A stretch of 64,000 bases of DNA, taken from Entamoeba invadens IP1. Lineage: Eukaryota > Evosea > Mastigamoebida > Endamoebidae. The translations under genes were made by a program, and so were the position numbers. The notes under the pieces are model-generated. The model saw only the letters and a list, made by a program, of their open reading frames with translations. It did not search any database and had not been told where the DNA came from. Position 1 is the first letter of the stretch. Each line of letters starts with the position of its first letter. The stretch is taken from assembly GCF_000330505.1 (NCBI RefSeq), contig NW_004440169.1, positions 248,001-312,000 on the forward strand, read 5' to 3'. Below are positions 29,856 through 39,451 of the stretch, piece by piece.

Positions 29856-32800
29856 ATGATTTTGTTCTATTTCCTATTATTTATGAAAAGTCTAAGTGTT
29901 TGTGTATGCTACCCTAAAACTGAGCTTTGTACGGGAGACTTTGTTAATACATGCAGAAAAGTACATACATGTGATGTTATCATTTTAATCAACCAAAATT
30001 TCACACTCACACAAGAATGTTTAAGCCAGAATGGAAAACCACTTACAGTTAACGTTGAAGGAATAGTAGGCTTAACTCTGTATTCTAATGTGTTCCAAAA
30101 TGGCAATATATTGTCTCTTACTTCGTCTTTTAAACTTATTCTTACTGAATACAATGAATTTTATTTATTTGATATGAAAATGGAAGAAGATTTACTTGAA
30201 AATAACAGAAGAGATTCAGAAACACAATTTTTGAATAAAGATCGAAATAAGGTAACGAAACTGATAAATTCAAATAAATCAAAACGAAATTTTAATACCA
30301 TGAAAAATAAAGATGGAACAACCAAAATATCTTTTGGTTCAATTCAAGTAAACAAGGATTTGACATTTAAAGACACAAATATAGCTTTTCTTGAGTCATC
30401 AACATTGGTTGCATTTTCCAATGTTATTATTCAAAACACAACTTTGGAAATGTCCGATTCTAGCATACTTTTTAATGGAAACGTTATCATTAAAAATAGT
30501 ACAATATCAATAGGTGAAATGTCACATATATACACAATTGGAAACACGTTGTTTGGTACAAGCTCTTTCTTTGACATAAAGGGTGGTGATTATTATTTCA
30601 ATGGAGACATCGAATTTAAAGATTCACAAATTCTGTTAAATGAAGGGGTCATAGCATCAGTATTTATGGCTACCCAAGAAAACAGTGAACCAACTTCCTT
30701 ATTAAGACATAGAAAATGTATTTTAAAAGGGTCGGGGATTAAAGGAGTCATAGAAGAAGATCCAGTCAAAGAAGTGAATACAAACACGACTGTTATAATA
30801 ACAAATGCAAACATCACTATATCAGAAAATTCCGTTTTTTTAAATGGAGCCGTTTGTGATATAACCGATAGTGAATTTGATATGAAAGGTAGATGGGAAT
30901 GTAAAGAAAGAACTTTGGTTAAAGATACAAAAACGACTATTTACAATTCCACTAACTTCAATCCACAAAATAACATAAATAAATGTAATGTGACAACTTT
31001 AAGAATTGAAGGAGGAGAAGTTATTTTTACAAAAGATACAATTCAATTCACATCCTTTGATATTTTAAACAGTCAAGTGTTACTTGAAGACAATGTAAAA
31101 ATTGGACTTTTTAATATGGGGAATACCGAAGATGGAAATCTTACAATTGGAAATAAAAACGAGATAAGAGTCATACACTTTTGGGGCAGTGAAGATTTTG
31201 CAAAAAGTGTTTCAGAAGTAATAGTTGGTGTATATGTATGGCACTTTCCAGATGAAATAAACAAGAAGATATCAGGTTTTCAAAATGGTTTCGTTATCCC
31301 TATTGTTGGATTTGAAATTCATGGTAACTCCGTAATATCTTTTGAGAGTATTGATGTACCAACTGAGGGAATTAAAAGGTCTATTGAACGCGTGAAAATG
31401 TCATACTTTATTTTAAAAGACAATGCAACCTTTATTTTGAACAACTCCGAAATTTATGTTGGATATGACATCGAACTACACAACGAATTGTTCGACAATT
31501 CCAGAATAATCGTTGAGAATTCTCAAGTGGGTTTTCACAAAACTTCATTTTATAACACAAGTGAAATTACATTAAAAAATTCATACATAACCACAAATGC
31601 CCATATGCCAACTGGCGCCAACAACGATTATATTGAGCAGGACCCAGAAATAAATCACTTCAATTTCCACGACAAATCTGTGATGAGAATATCTGGGAAA
31701 CTCTATTTGAATTATCACTTTGATACCAATAGGTATGATTCTTCTGAAATTATCATTGCAGACGATTCTGAAATTTTTAGTTGTGGAAATGGTGGTGAAC
31801 CTGTGTATTTTACAAAAGATTCAAGGAAAAGAGAAAAAAGTCAATGTCGTTCTTTCAATTGGGACTTTGTATCAGAAGAATCCAAATTAACAATTGGTGA
31901 CAATTGTATTGTTAACGTTTATCATTTTGTTATGAGAAGTGAATATCACAATTTTACAATTGGAACCAACTCAGTTGTGTTGCCATATGTTTGGTATTTC
32001 CCTGAACTTAAAGAAGGAACTTTACCACAATTTGAAGTGGAAATAAATCAATTACATTTCTTTCTTGATTATCAATATGTCATTGAAACACAAAAAAATA
32101 ATATAGATATAACTCTTCATGAACGTTCAACTGCAGTGATTAAAAATCAAGATGGTTTATGCCTTTCCTTGTTCGACAACTCATCAATGATGGTTTCAGA
32201 TTCACAAGTTTATTGTTATGACTGGTTGGTGATGGGAGACAGTTCCCAGTTATCAATAAACAACTCACAAACATATCTGTATTTAAACATGGATAATAAT
32301 TCAATGTTGACAATAAATAATTCTGTTATTGAATTGCTTGAACTTAATATGAACGGCAACTCAACAGTTGTGTTTCAGAATATTACAAAGTTGAATACAC
32401 ACTCAAAGTTAAAAATTCATATATTTTCGAACAATATAACACTCTTTGTACATACGGGTAATTTTGATATTGATATTCAAATAGAATATGAAGTGGACAA
32501 TCTCAGGCCGTTCATCAACTTTCAAATTGGGAAGAATGTGATTATAAATACAAACTATTTCATGTACAATACAAGGAAATCAATAATTATGAGTAACGTC
32601 ACTATAATCACATCAACTGTCTTATTATACGACTATTCAGCAGATGAATTACCATTTACATTGGTAAACAAAAATGAGGTATTATTTCTTTATGGTGAAT
32701 CAAAGTTCGATGTTAAAAACAACGAAACATTCACATCATTTTGCACATTCGACAAATCACAATTATTTATCAACAATTTCATATTTAAATCACTTAATAT

Positions 32801-35800
32801 TCAAATGTACAATGAGTCACATTTACAGTTAAAAAATGTCACAACAAATGTCATGTCTTATGCTCATTTTCTTGACAAATCAACAGCATCAATTGAAAAC
32901 TTTAATATCAATGGCACTATTAGCACGTTTCTTGTTCAAGACGAAACCGTTGTCAAATTTACTGGTTGTTTTTTTAAACTGGGTACGTTTTTCACAGAAG
33001 ATCATTCACATGTCACATTTGATACTTGTGACTCAACTGCTAATACATTTGAGGTTAAATATGGAAGTACATTGATTATCAAAGATTCTCATTTTAATGT
33101 CTTATATGGAGCCTATATTTATGGAACATATGAATTATATGGCAACATCACCTTTGAAGGATCTTCATACACTTTACTTGAAGCTTATTCGCAGACAATA
33201 TTCCAAAGTGGAGCAACAACATCAAATCCTCTTGAAATAAAACAAACACCATTTTCCGAAGTCATTTTCAAAGAGAATACCGGTGTTCAAATCGTAACAT
33301 TAAAAACGAGGATTGATGGTAAATTTGTAACATTTCCAAATACAGCAAAAATTGCAGCAAAATACCTTTATGTAAGTTTTGACATAGCATCTTATGAAGA
33401 GTTAAATACACTCTTTTCAGAAATAGGGAGTCTTGAAATTGGAGGTGGAAATGACATTGTTATAGACAAACAAATTATTGGCGTGAAGAATGAGTTGGGA
33501 TTATATGAAGCAGCCACGGTTACGTTATCGAGTTCAACACCACTTTATTTTTCGAATATATATATTCACCATTATTCAATTATGAAAATCAAAGAAGGAA
33601 CTGTAAACATTGATCTGTATTTGGATTCAAAAGAAACTTCAGTAATTATTGTTGAAAAAAATGCAATTGTAAAACCACAATATTTAAATAGTTATAATAG
33701 TTTGTCAATTGAAGGTCAACTTCTAGTGTCTCAAACATCAATTTGTAGAGGAGAAATGATACTTCAAAATGAAGGAACATTGAATACAATAAATTTGGTT
33801 TTTGATACAAACGAAACAAATGTTGTTGTAAATGATGCATCAATAGTTACATCTGCACTAGGAATTTATGGGAACAATTGTATATTTGAATTAGTTCAAA
33901 ACAGTACTTTAATATACAACTCATTGATGTTAATTGTGTATAACGTGACATTTAAATTTGGGAAGGACTCTCGATTGATTGGGCAATCTTTTAAAGGTGG
34001 ATCGACTGAGCGACCATCGGAGTCTGGAATCAAATTTGATACTATCAAACAAAAAATTGTCTTTGATGTTACGAATGCCAATATCAAATTTCCACTTATT
34101 TTAGCAAACAAAAGTGACTTTTTGGATATAGGAAATGTCGATTTTGAATTCACAAAAGAGCCAGAATTTTGTGTGGATTTGTTTTCGTTTGGAAAATTTA
34201 ATAATGCTTTAAAAATAGCTTCAAATATGATAAATATGGGTATAATTAACAACCAAATTGTTCAGTTGTCACACTCTAAATTGTTGAGATACTGTCCTGT
34301 TGGTAAAGAAGACAATGAAGTAGTTTGCAAAATGTTTAAAAATAGGTATTATGAGGACAATTTAAATGGTGATAATTATGATTACAAACATTGTCCTTGC
34401 AACAATGACGAAACAACTGATTGCTATTTTGTTCCATTTTCAAATTCATTGAACACCCCCAAAGACATCGAACATGAAGTTAATATGACATTCACTGATT
34501 TAATTGAAACGGTCCAAGTTGGAACAGAGTTTCCCAAACAGACGTTGAATGGATGGTTTAACACTTTCAATTTCTTTAATAAGTTTGTGTTCACTCGAAA
34601 TATGGCATCAACTCCATCAGATGTGTTGATTGAAATGGGTATTAAAAAATCAATTAAACAACCACTTGTAACAGTGGAAGTGCTTCCAAAATCGTTTTCA
34701 TATGTCACTGCTAATATTGAAACCAATGAAGCAATTGTGATGAAGCAATTTACATCCACCAAGCAATTCAATTTTACCACAAACGTACCTTATGTACTTT
34801 TGGTTACTAACAACAAGATAAATTTTACAGACCATGGTATTTATACAACATTTAATTTCGATTCTGTATCACTTGATTTCACACATTTACATTCAGTGAA
34901 GGTTATCACAAAAGACCCAATTTCAGATGGAAAGTTCCACTGTTCGGAAACAATGTTTGAGGATAATAAAATAAAATGTAAAGGAACATTGGAATTGACG
35001 TGTAATGCAACAGAGTTTGCTGATTACGTGAATCAGGCATGTCATACCCAACCAGTAGGTTCAAAGAAGTGTTTTTCGATCACGGACTGCATCGCATGCA
35101 ATGACAATTACATAATGGATGAAGACAACCACAAATGCATTCAAAAGGAGGACAGTTGTTTGTTTTCAAGTAGTGACGAATGCAGACGTTGTAAATTTGG
35201 ATTTACTCTCATAAATGCGAAATGTGAAAGTTGTGCTGATCATTGTGGCATTTGTGATGACAGTCCATGTGATTTCTGTTACAACTCAGTGCTGAACAAC
35301 GAAGGTAAATTGTGCGACATGATAAACGGATCAGAATATTATAAAGATGGTCAATTAATACAGTGTGACAATTCACATTTTATGGTTTCAAATAACATGT
35401 GCAGTTTATGTGAAACTTCAAATGAAAATTGCGAATTTTGTGACAACAATAAATTATGTAGTAAATGCAAAATTGGGTTTGTGTTTAATTCCAAAAATGA
35501 GTGTGTTTCGAAAAAATGTTCAGATATGTTGTGTGAACAATGTGAAGATGGTTATGTCTTTTCAGACAATGGAACTTGTGTTGCTTTTCCCAATAAATGT
35601 AAAACAATTCGCAAAGGAATTTGCATTGACTGTGAAGAAGGAACAACTCTGGTGGGTGGAGAGTGTGTTGATAACGCCATTGTTAATTGTATGAAATACA
35701 CAACGTCAAACGGGTGTTTACAATGTGAAAATGGGTATTTTTGGGATTCAGGAAAATGTACTGAATGTAGTGATGAATGTAAAACATGTTTAAATAAGGC

Positions 35801-37691
35801 AAATAATTGCTTGACTTGTCCAGAAGGTACTTTTATATCCGAAGGAACTTGTTCCACCAATGAAAAGCTTGAGGGTATTTGTCTTCAATACGCTTCAAAT
35901 GGAGGATGTGTCAGATGCAAAGAAGGTTACTTTAGAAAAGAATTTGATTGTGTCAAATGTGACGATGAATGTGAAACGTGTCAGTCCAAAGGAAGTTGTG
36001 TTTTGTGCAATTCAGAGCACTTCATGACATTTGAGAACACCTGCAAATTAAAAAGTCTAATCGAAGGTTGTCAAACGGACATTTCGAGTGTTTCTGGATG
36101 TCTTCAATGTTCGATTGGATATTACTTGTATCACAAAGAATGTTATAGATGTGATGATAAGTGTTTGACATGTGAAAATGCCTTCGAGTGTCTCTCTTGT
36201 AATTCGACGGTGGTGTTGTCCAACAGCAAATGTTTTGTCATTTCCGAAATTAAGAATTGTATTTCTATATTAAATTCTCAATGCACAAAATGTACTTTTT
36301 GGAAGGCTCCAAACGATAATGGTGATGGATGTAATACTAAAATTGTTTGGTGGGTACTTCTCTTGGTTGTTCTGTTTGTTGTAATGATTTTGATTCTTCT
36401 AATTGTTGTAACTGCTTTATTCACAAACAAAATGCTCAAAAAAATTCACCAAAATCAACAAGAACAAAATGTCTGTGTATTTAAAATAAATCGAAGTAAT
36501 ATTTCATTCCCATTTGAAGTTTGTGAATCTCTGGTTTCAAACAAATCCAAACTTACTTTCAAAGACGACAGCGACGCCATCCCCGTTGGTGAGGAGACGC
36601 GTGAATTGATATGCTTTGGGAATACAGGAGACTCGACAATGAAAGTACAAATCACCGTAAAGGAGGGGTGTGTAAAATATCAAATCCGTAGTCGTCCCAA
36701 CATCATTACATTAAAGAAAGGTGAAGCGTGTGAATTTGAAATATTTATTCGACCACTTTGTACTTCAAATACAGAAGACTCAATTAATTTGGTTACACTT
36801 GATATGAAAAAAGGCAAACCGATTACTTCTGAATTTAGAATGTGTGTAGAGACTGTTATCTCAACCAAACTCGACTTTGATGAATTGGTTGAAGAAACAA
36901 AAATTGGTGAAGGCTCCTTTGGGATTGTGTATAAAGGAACTTTCAGAGGAAATGTTGTTGCAATTAAAAAGATGAAGCAGTGCGCTCAAGAAGAAGAAAA
37001 TGGTGAAATTGAAGAATTTGAAAAAGAAGTAGAAATGCTTGACAAGTTTCGAAGTCAGTACATTGTTCACTTTTATGGCGCTGTTTTTATACCAAATAAG
37101 ATATGTATGGTCACTGAATTTGCTCAATATGGAAGTTTACACGACTTGATAAAAAACAAGGACAGACAACCAATACCCATGAAGTTGCGTATCAAAATGG
37201 TGACAGACGCTGCTAGAGGAATACTTTACTTACATGAAAATGGTATTTTACATAGAGACATTAAACCAGACAACATTCTTGTAGTGTCATTAGACGAGAC
37301 TGTGGCAATACATGGAAAGTTAACTGATTTTGGCTCAAGTCGGAACATTAACATGATGATGACTAACATGACATTTACAAAGGGAATTGGTTCACCTTCA
37401 TATATGGCGCCGGAGGTTCTTCACCAAGATAAATACAAGAAACCAGCAGATATATTTTCGTTTGCAATAACATTATACGAGTGTGTGAAATGGGGCGAGG
37501 CATATCCCAAAACCGAATTCAAATTCCCTTGGAAAATAGCAGAATTTGTGAATAAAGGAAATCGACTTAATAAAGCTGATGGGATGCCCGAGAGCATTTA
37601 CAAAATCATTAAACTGTGTTGGGCACAAGACTCCAATTTAAGGCTTGATATTATGGAAGTTGTGTCTCAATTGTCTACTTTAATTTTGTGA
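29856..37691 (+). CDS. Transmembrane receptor kinase (Entamoeba TMK family)
   Basis: The 2611-residue type I receptor has a signal peptide (MILFYFLLFMKSLSVCVC) and a huge Asn-rich ectodomain of short repeated strands (NNS, DNS, INNS turns) suggesting a beta-solenoid. One CPC motif lies near residue 1514, and a CXXC/Cys-rich array spans about 1735-2158 (for example CETCQSKGSCVLC). A membrane helix at about 2163-2190 is followed by an intracellular Ig-like/MSP-type domain (about 2207-2340; ELICFGNTGDSTMKVQIT). The kinase domain (about 2345-2611) is complete: GEGSFG glycine loop, VAIKK lysine, HRDIKPDN catalytic loop, DFG, and MAPE activation-segment end. It is therefore predicted active, tyrosine-kinase-like/dual-specificity by family. 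TMKs act in growth, phagocytosis and nutrient sensing. It is intronless. Confidence 0.95.
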   Translation: MILFYFLLFMKSLSVCVCYPKTELCTGDFVNTCRKVHTCDVIILINQNFTLTQECLSQNGKPLTVNVEGIVGLTLYSNVFQNGNILSLTSSFKLILTEYNEFYLFDMKMEEDLLENNRRDSETQFLNKDRNKVTKLINSNKSKRNFNTMKNKDGTTKISFGSIQVNKDLTFKDTNIAFLESSTLVAFSNVIIQNTTLEMSDSSILFNGNVIIKNSTISIGEMSHIYTIGNTLFGTSSFFDIKGGDYYFNGDIEFKDSQILLNEGVIASVFMATQENSEPTSLLRHRKCILKGSGIKGVIEEDPVKEVNTNTTVIITNANITISENSVFLNGAVCDITDSEFDMKGRWECKERTLVKDTKTTIYNSTNFNPQNNINKCNVTTLRIEGGEVIFTKDTIQFTSFDILNSQVLLEDNVKIGLFNMGNTEDGNLTIGNKNEIRVIHFWGSEDFAKSVSEVIVGVYVWHFPDEINKKISGFQNGFVIPIVGFEIHGNSVISFESIDVPTEGIKRSIERVKMSYFILKDNATFILNNSEIYVGYDIELHNELFDNSRIIVENSQVGFHKTSFYNTSEITLKNSYITTNAHMPTGANNDYIEQDPEINHFNFHDKSVMRISGKLYLNYHFDTNRYDSSEIIIADDSEIFSCGNGGEPVYFTKDSRKREKSQCRSFNWDFVSEESKLTIGDNCIVNVYHFVMRSEYHNFTIGTNSVVLPYVWYFPELKEGTLPQFEVEINQLHFFLDYQYVIETQKNNIDITLHERSTAVIKNQDGLCLSLFDNSSMMVSDSQVYCYDWLVMGDSSQLSINNSQTYLYLNMDNNSMLTINNSVIELLELNMNGNSTVVFQNITKLNTHSKLKIHIFSNNITLFVHTGNFDIDIQIEYEVDNLRPFINFQIGKNVIINTNYFMYNTRKSIIMSNVTIITSTVLLYDYSADELPFTLVNKNEVLFLYGESKFDVKNNETFTSFCTFDKSQLFINNFIFKSLNIQMYNESHLQLKNVTTNVMSYAHFLDKSTASIENFNINGTISTFLVQDETVVKFTGCFFKLGTFFTEDHSHVTFDTCDSTANTFEVKYGSTLIIKDSHFNVLYGAYIYGTYELYGNITFEGSSYTLLEAYSQTIFQSGATTSNPLEIKQTPFSEVIFKENTGVQIVTLKTRIDGKFVTFPNTAKIAAKYLYVSFDIASYEELNTLFSEIGSLEIGGGNDIVIDKQIIGVKNELGLYEAATVTLSSSTPLYFSNIYIHHYSIMKIKEGTVNIDLYLDSKETSVIIVEKNAIVKPQYLNSYNSLSIEGQLLVSQTSICRGEMILQNEGTLNTINLVFDTNETNVVVNDASIVTSALGIYGNNCIFELVQNSTLIYNSLMLIVYNVTFKFGKDSRLIGQSFKGGSTERPSESGIKFDTIKQKIVFDVTNANIKFPLILANKSDFLDIGNVDFEFTKEPEFCVDLFSFGKFNNALKIASNMINMGIINNQIVQLSHSKLLRYCPVGKEDNEVVCKMFKNRYYEDNLNGDNYDYKHCPCNNDETTDCYFVPFSNSLNTPKDIEHEVNMTFTDLIETVQVGTEFPKQTLNGWFNTFNFFNKFVFTRNMASTPSDVLIEMGIKKSIKQPLVTVEVLPKSFSYVTANIETNEAIVMKQFTSTKQFNFTTNVPYVLLVTNNKINFTDHGIYTTFNFDSVSLDFTHLHSVKVITKDPISDGKFHCSETMFEDNKIKCKGTLELTCNATEFADYVNQACHTQPVGSKKCFSITDCIACNDNYIMDEDNHKCIQKEDSCLFSSSDECRRCKFGFTLINAKCESCADHCGICDDSPCDFCYNSVLNNEGKLCDMINGSEYYKDGQLIQCDNSHFMVSNNMCSLCETSNENCEFCDNNKLCSKCKIGFVFNSKNECVSKKCSDMLCEQCEDGYVFSDNGTCVAFPNKCKTIRKGICIDCEEGTTLVGGECVDNAIVNCMKYTTSNGCLQCENGYFWDSGKCTECSDECKTCLNKANNCLTCPEGTFISEGTCSTNEKLEGICLQYASNGGCVRCKEGYFRKEFDCVKCDDECETCQSKGSCVLCNSEHFMTFENTCKLKSLIEGCQTDISSVSGCLQCSIGYYLYHKECYRCDDKCLTCENAFECLSCNSTVVLSNSKCFVISEIKNCISILNSQCTKCTFWKAPNDNGDGCNTKIVWWVLLLVVLFVVMILILLIVVTALFTNKMLKKIHQNQQEQNVCVFKINRSNISFPFEVCESLVSNKSKLTFKDDSDAIPVGEETRELICFGNTGDSTMKVQITVKEGCVKYQIRSRPNIITLKKGEACEFEIFIRPLCTSNTEDSINLVTLDMKKGKPITSEFRMCVETVISTKLDFDELVEETKIGEGSFGIVYKGTFRGNVVAIKKMKQCAQEEENGEIEEFEKEVEMLDKFRSQYIVHFYGAVFIPNKICMVTEFAQYGSLHDLIKNKDRQPIPMKLRIKMVTDAARGILYLHENGILHRDIKPDNILVVSLDETVAIHGKLTDFGSSRNINMMMTNMTFTKGIGSPSYMAPEVLHQDKYKKPADIFSFAITLYECVKWGEAYPKTEFKFPWKIAEFVNKGNRLNKADGMPESIYKIIKLCWAQDSNLRLDIMEVVSQLSTLIL

Positions 37692-37890
37692 TTGATCTTT
37701 ATATAACGTAAACTCCCATTGTTTTATATGTTTCGTATAAATTTTTTTAAAATGTTCCTATTTTGATGTACTATATATTTATAATAAATTTAACCAATAT
37801 TTATAATTAAATATTTTAAACAATAAAAACATTTAATTGTTATTAAAATGGATTTTTAAATTCAAAACGGGATAAAAACATATATAATTT

Positions 37891-39312
37891 ATGAATAAAA
37901 CACAACACAAATTGCCTCTCTCTGTGATTAAGAAAATTTGTTGTCACTGTGACGCTTCAACTTTTTTACATGTTACAGAGACGTGTTTAGAGTATTCTAA
38001 ATTGTCAACAGACGATGAAATATATTCGGGAATAAGTGATGGACTTGATTCGACTCGACAATCTTTTTATGCTCGAAGAACACAAGAAAATGTTAAAGTC
38101 GTCAAAACAAAAGCAAGAATTATTGCCGAGGATAAAGCAAGCTCAGTGCTATGGTATCGTCAGTTGACATTTTTCTTTGCACTTTTACACACAAACCACT
38201 TGACAGAAATCATCCCATTTCTCTTCTTATTTTTGTTTTTTATTCTATATCCAATATCACTCGACAACCCCAATTGTCTCTCGCCAAAAGTCTCTGTTTT
38301 CTTTTTGGCGCCAACAATACTCAATTTTTGTGTTGGATCATATTGGCTCTCTATTTGCCATTATATGATTGGATTACAAGAAGAAGGATTCTTTGTTGGA
38401 CTTTTGATGCCACTGCCATTCCATTGGGCCTCTAACTTTCTCTTGATGAAGCTCCCATTTGTCAGTGCAGACTATTTCTTTCCGTTTTGTGTTTTTATTT
38501 CATATATTCTATTTGTGTTGTTCAATTTTCATGTTGTCACTTTGGGAGCTGTTTTAATACCTTTTTTGACCTTCTTTGTGCTCAAAATAGCGACTTGTGG
38601 TGTTTCTGTGAAATTTGATACTATTCTCAAACTTTTTAAATGTGAAAATTGTGAGTGGAGGTTATCGAGAAATGAGGCAATTAAGTCTGCTTTCTTCTAT
38701 GTTCCAATGTTCTCATTAGTATGTCCCGTATATTCCAAATTTAGTGGCAATGATGATATAAATGACAAAACAACAACTTTCCTCATTATCACAATGTTTG
38801 TGTTTTTCTATATTTATCATTTATGTGAATCATGCGTCGTTATAATCGTTTATTTCAAATACATTTTCAGGATGAAAGGACCAGAAAGAGAAACTACATT
38901 TTGTGGTTCTAACTACTTCATACAAAATAGTCCAAACTGTTTTCTTAGTATTTATATAATGATCGCGTGGCCGATTATAACTGGACTTTTATGTTCAAGT
39001 ACAGTTCTTTGTTACAATGTTGCGTATTTTAAAAGCGGAATGAATTATATGAAAGCATTTTCTTCATATATCACAGCTGGTTGTATTTTTTACATAACTG
39101 GATATTTGAATTACTGTTATGTTGATCAAAAAGCATTCTGTCCGATGTTATGTTGCTATGGAAAGCCCAGAAATAAGTTTGAGAGTTGTTGTATCAAATG
39201 CCTCTGTTTTTATGAATCTGAAAATTACATCAAAAATTTCATCGTTTATGACACATTTTACAGTGATAATAAGTGGGAAAGGAATACCCTTTTGATGTGT
39301 TGTGTCAAGTAA
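37891..39312 (+). CDS. F-box-like protein with multiple membrane spans (2)
   Basis: The 473-residue protein begins with an F-box-like segment (residues about 7-45: KLPLSVIKKICCHCDASTFL then HVTETCLEYSKL). A charged linker follows, then eight to nine strongly hydrophobic segments, for example IIPFLFLFLFFILYPI, VSVFFLAPTILNFCV, VTLGAVLIPFLTFFVL, IITMFVFFYIYHL and IYIMIAWPIITGLL. The C-terminus is Cys-rich (CPMLCCYG, CCIKCLCF) and could be palmitoylated or bind metal. It shares its layout with the gene at 27376 but little obvious sequence identity. The two flank the TMK gene. It converges with the DOCK gene, with 139 bp between stops. Confidence 0.68.
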   Translation: MNKTQHKLPLSVIKKICCHCDASTFLHVTETCLEYSKLSTDDEIYSGISDGLDSTRQSFYARRTQENVKVVKTKARIIAEDKASSVLWYRQLTFFFALLHTNHLTEIIPFLFLFLFFILYPISLDNPNCLSPKVSVFFLAPTILNFCVGSYWLSICHYMIGLQEEGFFVGLLMPLPFHWASNFLLMKLPFVSADYFFPFCVFISYILFVLFNFHVVTLGAVLIPFLTFFVLKIATCGVSVKFDTILKLFKCENCEWRLSRNEAIKSAFFYVPMFSLVCPVYSKFSGNDDINDKTTTFLIITMFVFFYIYHLCESCVVIIVYFKYIFRMKGPERETTFCGSNYFIQNSPNCFLSIYIMIAWPIITGLLCSSTVLCYNVAYFKSGMNYMKAFSSYITAGCIFYITGYLNYCYVDQKAFCPMLCCYGKPRNKFESCCIKCLCFYESENYIKNFIVYDTFYSDNKWERNTLLMCCVK

Positions 39313-39451
39313 TTTAAAGACTCTATTCTATTAATACGGCATCTAATCTATATTTATGCAATTAATGTTTTTCAAATGACTTTCTTTATCATACAGACAA
39401 TACTTCCTTCAACATAAATAACAAGACAACACTACAAAAAACTCAATTTAA

